Below, piece by piece: positions 44,077-51,886 of a stretch of 64,000 bases of DNA. Each line of letters opens with the position of its first letter. Within the stretch, counting starts at the first letter, position 1. The stretch is taken from assembly GCA_963733105.1 (NCBI GenBank), contig CAVTCB010000003.1, positions 434,001 to 498,000 on the forward strand, read 5' to 3'. The notes below the pieces were generated by a model that saw only the letters and a list, made by a program, of their open reading frames with translations, was not told where the DNA came from and searched no databases. The translations under genes were made by a program, and so were the position numbers. The DNA comes from JAFAYN01 sp963733105 (lineage in GTDB: Bacteria; Gemmatimonadota; Gemmatimonadetes; Longimicrobiales; Longimicrobiaceae).

Positions 44077-46482
44077 ATGAAGAAGCTCGGCTTCGCCCTC
44101 GTCGCCCTGGTCCTGCTCCTCCTCCTGGCGGTCGGAGGCGGCCTGATGTACCTCCGCTCCTCCGAGCCCGACCCCGCCCGCGGCGCCACGCTCGCCGGCC
44201 TCGACCGGGAAGTCCAGGTGTGGCGCGACTCGCTGGCCGTCCCCCACGTCTGGGCCAAGAGCGAGGAGGACCTGTTCCGCGCCATGGGCTACGTCCACGC
44301 CCAGGACCGGCTCTTCCAGATGGAGCTGTTCCGCCGCGTCGCCGACGGCCGCATGGCCGAGATGCTCGGCGCCGACCTGGTGGACACCGACCGCTTCCTC
44401 CGCACCCTGGGGATGGGCCGCGCCGCCGCCGCCAACGAGCGGGTGCTGGACCCCGAGAGCCGCGCCCTGATGCAGGCCTACGCCGACGGCGTCAACGCCT
44501 GGATCACCGGCCACCGCGGCGCCCTCCCCCCCGAGTTCATCGCGCTCCGCTTCCGCCCCGAGCCCTGGACCGTCCGCAACTCGCTCTCCATCGCCAAGAT
44601 CATGGCGTGGGACCTGGCCGACTGGAACGTGGGCCTCGACCTGCAGCGCGCCGTCGACCGGGTGGGCCCCGCCCTGGCGAAGGAGCTGTACCCGTCCTAC
44701 CCGGAGTGGGGCGTGCGCATCGTGGGCGCCGACGCGCAGTGGACGGGGAAGGGCGCGCGCCCCGGCGCCCGGGAGCGGCGCGGCGGCGCGCCCCCTCCCG
44801 CGCGTGGCCGGCGTCCCCGTCCCCCGCATCCCCCCGATGGCCGAGCGCCTCCTGGACGGCGTCTCCGCGGCGCGCGCCTCCAACTCGTGGGTGATCGGCG
44901 GCGCGCGCACCCGCTCCGGGAAGCCGATCCTGGCCAACGACATGCACCTGGCCCTGCGCGCCCCCTCGCTCTGGTACCTGGCGGCGCTGCACGGCGGCGG
45001 GATCGACGCCGCGGGGATGACGCTCCCCGGCGTCCCCGTGGTGGTGGCCGGGCACACGGAGCGGGTGGCGTGGGGGTACACCAACGCCATGGTGGACGAC
45101 GTGGACTTCTTCGTGGAGGAGGTCGACCCGCGCGACTCCACGCGCTACCGCACGCCGGGCGGGTGGGCCCGCTTCGAGGCGCGCCCCGAGACCATCCGCG
45201 TGAAGGGCGCCGAGCCGGTGGTGCACCGCGTCCGCGCCACCCGCCACGGCCCGGTGATGTCGGACGTGGAGGACGTGGCGCGGCGCGGCGGGAAGCGCGT
45301 GCTCGCCATGCGCTGGACGGCGCACGACCCGTCGCACGAGTACCGCGCGCTGATCGGGATGAACCGGCGCGCAGAGCGCCGCCGAGTTCATGCGGGCCGT
45401 GCGCGAGTTCCGCAACCCGCACCAGAACGTGGTGTTCGCCGACGACGCGGGGAGCTTCGGCTACTGGATGGGCGGGCGCGTCCCGGTGCGCGCCTCCGGC
45501 GACGGGCTCCTCCCCGTGGCGGGATGGACGGGGGAGGGCGAGTGGACGCGCTACCTGGAGTTCGACGAGCACCCGCACGTGCTGAACCCCGCCGAGGGCT
45601 TCGTGGTCACCGCCAACAACCGGCAGGCGGGCGACGACTACCCCCACCGCATCTCCTCCAACTGGGCCGACCCGTACCGGGCCATGCGCATCCGCCAGAT
45701 GGTGGAGCGCGGCCGCGGCCTCACCGCCGACGACGTGGCGCGGCAGCAGATGGACGTGCGCGACGCCCACGCGCTGCGCTACCTCCCCCTGGCGCCGGCG
45801 CGCCGCGCAGCTCGCCGGGGACACCGCGGCCGGGCGCCTGCTGGGGAGGTGGAACGGCGAGGCGGCCATGGACTCGCGAGGGGCCGCCGTGTTCTACCTG
45901 TGGTACGACGGCCTCCGGCGCCGGGTGGGGACCGACGAGTTCCGCGGCGCCCCCGTGCACTTCCCCCGCGCCGCGCTGGACCGGGTGCTGGACGCCGGCG
46001 GGCGGAGCCCCTGGGTGGACGACGTGGGGACGGAGCGGAGGGAGACGCTGGACGAGCTCTCCGCCGCGGCGCTGCGCGAGGCCGTGGCGACGGCCGGGAC
46101 GAGGACGTGGGGCGAGCTGCACCACACCCGGATCGAGCACCCGCTGGGGGTGGTGCGGGCGCTGGACCGCGCGCTGGGGCTCAACGTGGGCCCCTTCCCC
46201 AGCGGCGGCTCCGCGCACACGGTGGCCGTGGCGGCCTACGGCGGCGCCCGCCCCCCCTTCCTGAACACCTACGGTCCCAGCCAGCGGCACGTGGTGGACC
46301 TGGCGGACGTGGACGGGTCGGGCGGGTTCGTGATCCCCACCGGCCAGTCGGGGATCCCCTTCTCGAAGCACTACCGCGACCAGACGCCGCTCTGGCGCAC
46401 CGGTCGGCTGTGGCGGATTCCGCTGGACCGCGGCAGGGCGGAGGCGCGTGTCGTGAGCCGGATGGTTCTGACGCCACGTTAG
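44077..46482 (+). CDS. Penicillin-acylase-family Ntn hydrolase (three frame disruptions)
   Basis: About 800 residues once frames are joined. An N-terminal membrane anchor (LGFALVALVLLLLLAVGGGLMYL) precedes the alpha chain (VPHVWAKSEEDLFRAMGYVHAQDRLFQMEL). The beta chain should begin at the Ser of ASNSWVIGGARTRSGKPILANDMHL, the autocatalytic nucleophile. GYTNAMVDDVDFFVE, NPHQNVVFADDAGSFGYWMGGRVP and SGQSGIPFSKHYRDQ follow. The frame changes near 44785, 45372 and 45810, each in a GCGC-rich spot. Family members cleave acyl-homoserine lactones, cyclic lipopeptides or penicillins. Either three sequence errors or a decaying gene; the intact motifs favour errors. Confidence 0.85.
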
Positions 46483-46483
46483 G

Positions 46484-46624
46484 GTTCGGGCGTGCCCCCC
46501 GCTGGCGCGGGGGTCGGGCTGCGGCTCCGTAAGCCGGCAAACAACGCCGGCTAACGGAGTCGAGCCCCGCGCAAACAGCCGCGCGGGTCTCGCCCCTCCG
46601 GGCTCGCATCCCTCACGCAACTGC
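46484..46624 (-). repeat. Structured repeat E, copy 2
   Basis: Inverted relative to copy 1, beginning 2 bases past the acylase stop. Read in copy-1 orientation: first hairpin CCCGCGC/GCGCGGG, loop GGCTGTTT; second hairpin CTCCGT-T-AGCCGGC / GCCGGCT-T-ACGGAG, loop GTTGTTT. The 46483-46786 gap holds this and an A element. Confidence 0.88.
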
Positions 46625-46649
46625 TTCCTGTACCTGTAGTTGCCGTGCA

Positions 46650-46690
46650 CCCCTCCCCCCTTGTGGGGGAGGGGCCGGGGGTGGGGGGTG
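46650..46690 (+). repeat. Repeat element A, copy 3
   Basis: Almost identical to 7-48; 25 bases from E copy 2, keeping the A-E order and relative orientation seen at 22.0, 51.4 and 57.9 kb. Confidence 0.87.
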
Positions 46691-46786
46691 CCCGGGCGCG
46701 CCCCGCCGACGACCCACACGCGCGGATGCAGAAGGGGGCGGCGCCGACCGGCGCCGCCCCCAGCTACTTCCCGAGCCGCCCGTGAC

Positions 46787-48508
46787 CTACTGGCGGCAGG
46801 GGGCGTTCGGGTCGGGCTTCGGCTTGTCCACCACGATGCGCCGGTCGCGGTTGGCCACGCCGAGCGCGATGTCGCGGACGAACCCGGCCACCTTCGCCAT
46901 CTCGTCGTAGGCGATGTACTGCGGCTCGTCGCTCAGCATGTGGTAGTCGATGTGGTAGCCGCGCGACAGGTAGGTGATGGGGATGCCGTAGCGGGCGTAC
47001 ATGTAGTGGTCGCTCCGGCAGTACCGGTTCAGCGGGTGCCCCGCCGCGTCGAACGAGTAGTCGATCCGCATCGGCTGCGGGCGCGCCGCGTTGGTGGCGT
47101 CCACGATGTCGCCCAGCTCCGTGGAGAGCCGGCGCGAGCCGATGATCTGGATGTACCCCGGGCCGCCGGTGGAGAGGTCGGTCGCCATGCCGCGGCCCAC
47201 CATGTCCATGTTGAGCGCCGCCACGATGGAGTCGCGCGGGACCGTGGGGTTGTCCGTGAACCACTGCGACCCCAGGAGCCCCGCCTCCTCGCCCGTGTGG
47301 GAGACGAAGAGGATGGAGCGCTTCGGCCGGTCGGGCGAAGCCGCCAGCTCCTCCGCGATCTCCATGAGCGTCACCGTCCCGGAGCCGTCGTCGTCCGCGC
47401 CGTTGAACACCGAGTCGGCGCGGGCCGGGCGGATGCGGCGCACCGAGTCGACGGCCGCGCGGATGCGCGCCCGCTGGGCCGCAGACGGAGTGCCCGGGTC
47501 GTCGTTGGCGCCGGCCGGGCGCATCACCCGGTTGTAGGCGCGGAGCGAGTCGTGGTCCACCGCCCGGGCGGCCACCCCCTCGTGGTCGTTGTGCGCGCCG
47601 ATCACCACGTACTGCCCGCGCGCCGCCGGGTCGCTCCCCCGCAGCACGGCCACCACGTTGCGGGAGGGGAAGGCCGCCGGGGCCTCCACGTAGCGCACGT
47701 TGCCGCTCACCGCGCGGCCGGCGGTCCCCGGGCGCATCCCCTCCAGCGGCGCGCCCATCAGGGCGCGGGCCGTGCCCTGCGACACCCACATGAACGACGC
47801 CGACGGCGAGCTCTGCCCCGTGCTGAGCTGGATCCCCGTCTCGCGCAGCGTCTCCCGCGTCTCCGCCGGGACCTGCTCCATCGCCACCACCGCCACCCCC
47901 GCCGCCTCGGGGTAGAGGGGCATCACCGAGCGCCGGACGTTCCACGGCGTCTGCCCGTTGGGCCCGGGGCGCACCGCCACCAGCACCAGCTTCCCGGCGC
48001 CCGCCGCGGCCGGGATCATGCTCGCGTCGTCGCCGAGCGTCCCGCCGAAGACCGCCTGCACCCCGTTCAGCGAGCGCGCGCCGGGTCCCTGGTCGCGCAG
48101 GAGGAAGTCGGTCCAGGGGCGCAGCTCCGCCCCCTCCACGCTCAGCGAGGAGCGCTCGTCGAAGGCGCGCCGCACCAGCGGCACCGTCTGGAAGAAGGTC
48201 CCGTTCTCCCCCGCCGGCTCCAGCCCCATCCGCCGGAACTCCGCGGCGATGTAGTCCGTGGCCTTGACGTTGCCGACGTCGCCCACCTGGCGGCCCCGCA
48301 TGGAGTCGTCGGCGATCAGGTACAGGCGCGTCATCAGGTCCGCGGCGCTGATCGCGGCCGTGGTGGGGCGCGGCGCGTGCTTCAGCGGCAGCTCGCCGGC
48401 CGCCGCCACGGGCGGCATGCCCACGGGCGAGGTGGCGCCCGGCTGGGTGGCGGGCGCGCACGCGGCGGCTCCGGCGAGGAACAGGATCGACAGGCGCGTC
48501 AGGTTCAC
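46787..48508 (-). CDS. M28-family zinc aminopeptidase (lipoprotein)
   Basis: 573 aa. Lipobox in LFLAGAAAC. A PA-like insert (about residues 130-260) interrupts the peptidase domain. Zinc ligands lie in IGAHNDHEG, GADDDGSGTVTLMEIAE (bridging Asp), SHTGEEAGLLGS (catalytic Glu-Glu), ALNMDMVGRG and RSDHYMYARYGIPITYL. Expected at the cell surface or periplasm, trimming peptides. It appears intact, unlike the neighbouring acylase gene. Confidence 0.92.
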   Translation of the reverse strand: MNLTRLSILFLAGAAACAPATQPGATSPVGMPPVAAAGELPLKHAPRPTTAAISAADLMTRLYLIADDSMRGRQVGDVGNVKATDYIAAEFRRMGLEPAGENGTFFQTVPLVRRAFDERSSLSVEGAELRPWTDFLLRDQGPGARSLNGVQAVFGGTLGDDASMIPAAAGAGKLVLVAVRPGPNGQTPWNVRRSVMPLYPEAAGVAVVAMEQVPAETRETLRETGIQLSTGQSSPSASFMWVSQGTARALMGAPLEGMRPGTAGRAVSGNVRYVEAPAAFPSRNVVAVLRGSDPAARGQYVVIGAHNDHEGVAARAVDHDSLRAYNRVMRPAGANDDPGTPSAAQRARIRAAVDSVRRIRPARADSVFNGADDDGSGTVTLMEIAEELAASPDRPKRSILFVSHTGEEAGLLGSQWFTDNPTVPRDSIVAALNMDMVGRGMATDLSTGGPGYIQIIGSRRLSTELGDIVDATNAARPQPMRIDYSFDAAGHPLNRYCRSDHYMYARYGIPITYLSRGYHIDYHMLSDEPQYIAYDEMAKVAGFVRDIALGVANRDRRIVVDKPKPDPNAPCRQ

Positions 48509-48562
48509 GAATCCGCTCCGATTCGGTGTGGGGGTGCCCGTTTGCGGCGGAGGTCAGCGGTC

Positions 48563-48590
48563 AAGATACCACACCCCGCCCGCGCGGCAA
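48563..48590 (-). promoter_or_regulatory. Possible promoter for the M28 peptidase gene
   Basis: On the minus strand TTGCCG (48590-48585), 16-base spacer, TATCTT (48568-48563), about 55 bases upstream of the start. Confidence 0.45.
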
Positions 48591-48604
48591 GTTCCCGGCC
48601 CGCG

Positions 48605-50029
48605 CTACCCTCCCAGCATCCTCCCCACCCGCTCCGCCATCCGCCGCACCCTCTCCGTGTACGGCGGATACAGCCACTTCGCGGCGCTGAAGCGCCCCTG
48701 CACCAGCACCGCGCGCTCGTGCGAGAAGGTGCGGAAGCCGAACCGGCCGTGGTAGCTCCCCTGCCCGCTCTCCCCCACCCCGCCGAAGGGGAGGTCGGGG
48801 TTGGCGAGGTGGAGCACCACCTGGTTCACCACCGTCCCCCCCGCCGAGGTCCCGGCCAGCACCCGCTCCACCACCGGGCGGCTGCGGGCGAAGACGTACA
48901 GCGCCAGCGGCTTGGGGCGGGCGTTGATCCGCTCCAGCGCCTCGTCCAGCGAGCCGAAGGTGAGCACCGGGAGGATGGGGCCGAAGATCTCCTCCCCCAT
49001 CACCGGCATCTCCCAGGTGGCCCCGGAGAGCACCGTGGGCGCCACGTAGCGCTCCGCCGCGTCGGTGACGCCGCCGGTCTCCACCCGGGCCCCCTCCCGC
49101 ACCGACGCCTCCAGCAGCCCCGCGAGCCGGGCGAAGGCCCCGTCGTCCACCACCCGGCAGAACGAGTCGCACCCGCGGCGCGCCTCCTCCGTCGCCCCGT
49201 ACAGGCGCGCGACGGCGGCCTTCAGCTCCGCCACCAGCTCCGCCGCGCGCGACTCGTGCACCAGCACGTAGTCCGGGGCCACGCAGGTCTGCCCCGCGTT
49301 GATCATCTTCCCCCAGGCGATCCGCTCCGCCGCGGTCCGCACGTCCGCCGAGGCGTCCACCAGGGCGGGCGACTTCCCGCCCAGCTCCAGCGTCACCGTC
49401 GACAGGTGCTCCGCCGCCGCGCGCATCACCCTGCGCCCCACCGCCGTGCTCCCGGTGAAGAAGACGTGGTCGAAGGGGAGCGACAGGAGCGCGTCGGCCA
49501 CCTCCACGCCGCCCCGCACCAGCGCCACCTCGTCCTCGCGGAAGGCGTCGGCCACCACGCGGGCCAGCGCGCGCCCCGTCTCCGGCACCTTCTCCGAGGG
49601 GCGGAGCACCACCGAGTTCCCCGCCGCCAGCGCCCCCACCAGCGGCCCCAGGAGGAGGCGGACCGGGTAGTTCCAGGGGGCCAGCACCAGCACCACCCCC
49701 CTGGGCTCGTAGCGCAGCTCGCTCCGCGCTCCCGCCAGCGCCAGCGGCGTCCCCGTCCGCACGGGGCGCATCCAGCGGCGGAGGTGCCGCGCGGCGTGCC
49801 GGATCTCCGCCAGCACCTGCTGGATCTCCGTGAGCTCCGACTCGGTGGGGTGCTTGCGGAAGTCGGCGTGCATCGCCGCCGCCAGCTCCCCGCGGCGGGC
49901 CCGGACCGCCGCCGCCAGCCGCTCCAGCCGGGCGATCCGCTCCGCCGCGTCCGGGGGCCCCGTCGCCCGCCGCCGCGCCCGCTGCGCCTCGTAGACGCGC
50001 CGCGCCTCCGCCGTGTGCGTGTGGTCCAC
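48605..50029 (-). CDS. Aldehyde dehydrogenase (class 3-like)
   Basis: 474 aa NAD(P)-dependent enzyme of the ALDH3-like branch, oxidising medium or long-chain aldehydes. LAPWNYPVRLLLGPL (cofactor site), FTGSTAVGRR, E215 in TLELGGKSP and nucleophile C249 in NAGQTCVAPDY are present, and the C terminus retains PFGGVGESGQGSYHG. The C-terminal region (SAAKWLYPPYT) is typical of membrane-associated ALDH3 proteins. GTG start 6 bases past the stop of the MacB-like permease gene. Confidence 0.93.
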   Translation of the reverse strand: MDHTHTAEARRVYEAQRARRRATGPPDAAERIARLERLAAAVRARRGELAAAMHADFRKHPTESELTEIQQVLAEIRHAARHLRRWMRPVRTGTPLALAGARSELRYEPRGVVLVLAPWNYPVRLLLGPLVGALAAGNSVVLRPSEKVPETGRALARVVADAFREDEVALVRGGVEVADALLSLPFDHVFFTGSTAVGRRVMRAAAEHLSTVTLELGGKSPALVDASADVRTAAERIAWGKMINAGQTCVAPDYVLVHESRAAELVAELKAAVARLYGATEEARRGCDSFCRVVDDGAFARLAGLLEASVREGARVETGGVTDAAERYVAPTVLSGATWEMPVMGEEIFGPILPVLTFGSLDEALERINARPKPLALYVFARSRPVVERVLAGTSAGGTVVNQVVLHLANPDLPFGGVGESGQGSYHGRFGFRTFSHERAVLVQGRFSAAKWLYPPYTERVRRMAERVGRMLGG

Positions 50030-50035
50030 GTGCGT

Positions 50036-51301
50036 CTACTCGTGCCGGATGGCGTCGATGGGGGAAAGGTTCGCGGCGCGGCGCGCGGGGTAGATCCCGA
50101 AGGCCAGCCCCACCATCACCGGCACGACCAGTGCCACCGCCAGCGTCCCGGGGGAGGGCGCCGCGTGCATGGTCTCCCCCATGAAGGCGCGGACCGCCAG
50201 CGCCATCCCGGAGGCGCCGAGCGTCCCCAGCGCCACCCCGACGACGCTCCCCACCCCGGCGATGGCGACCGACTCGGCCAGGAACTGCACCAGGATGTCG
50301 CGGCGCCGGGCGCCCACCGCCCGCCGCACCCCGATCTCGCGCGTGCGCTCCGCCACCGAGGCGAGGAGGACGTTCATGATCCCGATCCCCCCCACCAGGA
50401 GCGAGATCCCGGTGATGGCCCCCATCACCAGCTTGAACACGCCGATCCCCTGCTCGGCCTCCTCCACGACCTGCTGGTAGCTGGCGAAGGTCACCCGCTC
50501 CTCCGGCGGGCCGAAGCGCACGGCGATCCAGTCCTCCACCGCGGTGCGCGCGCGCGCCACCCCCTCCAGCCTCCGCGCCCGCACCAGGAGGAGCGGCGGC
50601 GCCGGGGTGGCGAAGAGGTCGCGCGCCGCGGAGAGGGGGACGTAGGCCACCCGGTCCTCCTCCCCCGGCTCGGACGCGAAGATCCCCACCACCCGGCGCC
50701 GCTCGCGCCCCACGCGCACCGTCTCCCCCAGGAGCCTGGCGCCGTCGTGGGGCTCGGCCAGCCGGCGCGCCAGCCACGCCGACAGCACCACCACGGGAAC
50801 GTTGCGGTCCGCCTCGGCCTCCACGAAGAAGCGCCCCTGCTCCAGCTCCAGCCGCTCGAAGTCCACTCCGTTCGCGAGCGTGGCGATCACCTCCCCCTCC
50901 TCCTCCCGGCTCCCCCGCGAGGCGTGGAGGGTGGCGGAGCCCTTGGTCCAGAGCGAGACCTGCGACACCTCCGGGAGGCGGGCCACCTCGGACGCGTCGC
51001 GGGGGGTGAACGTCAGGACGTCGCGGACCAGGACCCTGCGCCCGTTCACCTCGCGGCTGGTGCGCGGGACCACGCGCACCACCTGGAGCGACTCCTTCCC
51101 CAGCGCGTCGCGGACGAAGCGCTCCATGGCGTTCCCCAGCGCGAGCACCGCCACCAGCGAGGCGACGCCGATCACGATCCCCAGCGTGGAGAGCGCCGTG
51201 CGCAGCGGGTTCGCCCGCAGCCCCTCCAGCCCCGCCCGCACCGAAGCCACCGCCTCGCCGCGCACGAAGGCGCCCACCGCCCCGAGGCCTCTAGGGATCA
51301 T
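50036..51301 (-). CDS. MacB/FtsX-type ABC transporter permease
   Basis: 421 aa with the four-helix MacB/FtsX layout: one N-terminal helix (LRTALSTLGIVIGVASLVAVLALG), a periplasmic domain of about 230 residues, then three helices (GISLLVGGIGIMNVLLASVAERTREIGVRRAVGARRRDI, ending IYPARRAANLSPIDAIRHE). No ATP-binding or membrane-fusion gene lies beside it, so its partner must be elsewhere. ATG 51301 chosen because the family start is near MIPRGLG. Confidence 0.9.
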   Translation of the reverse strand: MIPRGLGAVGAFVRGEAVASVRAGLEGLRANPLRTALSTLGIVIGVASLVAVLALGNAMERFVRDALGKESLQVVRVVPRTSREVNGRRVLVRDVLTFTPRDASEVARLPEVSQVSLWTKGSATLHASRGSREEEGEVIATLANGVDFERLELEQGRFFVEAEADRNVPVVVLSAWLARRLAEPHDGARLLGETVRVGRERRRVVGIFASEPGEEDRVAYVPLSAARDLFATPAPPLLLVRARRLEGVARARTAVEDWIAVRFGPPEERVTFASYQQVVEEAEQGIGVFKLVMGAITGISLLVGGIGIMNVLLASVAERTREIGVRRAVGARRRDILVQFLAESVAIAGVGSVVGVALGTLGASGMALAVRAFMGETMHAAPSPGTLAVALVVPVMVGLAFGIYPARRAANLSPIDAIRHE

Positions 51302-51365
51302 GGGAATGACACGAGGGGAAAGGAAAGGGAAGAATGAGGGGGAGGGTGACTCGTCCGGGAGCGTG

Positions 51366-51412
51366 GCACCCCCCACCCCCGGCCCCTCCCCCACAAGGGG
51401 GGAGGGGAGCAC
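51366..51412 (-). repeat. Repeat element A, copy 4
   Basis: Inverted copy, 30 bases before E copy 3. Confidence 0.86.
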
Positions 51413-51442
51413 GACAACTGCAATACGGGAGGGAGGGAAAGA

Positions 51443-51576
51443 AGTTGCGTGAGGGATGCGAGCCCGAAGGGGCGAGACCCGCGTAGTGTGCGGGGCTCGA
51501 CTCCGTTAGCGAGCGTCGTCTGCTCGCTTACGGAGCCGCAGCCCGACCCCGCGCCAGCCGGGGGCACGCCCGAAGC
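51443..51576 (+). repeat. Structured repeat E, copy 3
   Basis: First hairpin CCCGC/GCGGG with loop GTAGTGT. Second hairpin CTCCGT-T-AGCGAGC / GCTCGCT-T-ACGGAG with loop GTCGTCT. Its end lies 13 bases from the stop of the minus-strand AsnC-type gene. Confidence 0.88.
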
Positions 51577-51589
51577 CTTGCCCTACGAC

Positions 51590-51865
51590 TCAGTCGAACA
51601 TGTCCCACGCCCGCTCCAGGTCCGCCTTGGAGTACACCCGGAACGCCGTGAGCGTGTTGGTCCGCTCGATCCCGTTCACCTGGGCGATCTCCTCGGTGAC
51701 GATGGTGGCGATCCGCTCGTACTCCTCCACCCGGACGATGGCGATCAGGTCGTACTCGCCGGACACGGAGTAGACCTCCGCCACCCCGTCGATCCCCGCG
51801 ATGCGCCGGGCGAGCGCGGGGACGTCCCCGGGGACGGAGCGGATCAGCACGACGGCAGCGACCAT
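51590..51865 (-). CDS. Stand-alone AsnC/Lrp ligand-binding domain protein
   Basis: 91 aa consisting only of the RAM (AsnC C-terminal) domain: MVAAVVLIRSVPGDVPALARRIAGIDGVAEVYSVSGEYDLIAIV and the C-terminal NGIERTNTLTAFRVY. The DNA-binding half is absent, as in known SraA-type stand-alone RAM proteins that bind amino acids. It is the last gene of the 57.7-51.6 kb operon. Confidence 0.85.
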   Translation of the reverse strand: MVAAVVLIRSVPGDVPALARRIAGIDGVAEVYSVSGEYDLIAIVRVEEYERIATIVTEEIAQVNGIERTNTLTAFRVYSKADLERAWDMFD

Positions 51866-51886
51866 GGCGGGACCTCTCTGGAAGTG

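Noticed and set aside
46640..51337. A very long plus-strand open frame (over 1500 codons) opposite the M28, aldehyde dehydrogenase and permease genes
   Set aside because: It is antisense to three well-supported genes, its translation is low-complexity His/Arg/Gly/Pro, and long antisense frames are expected at this GC content.
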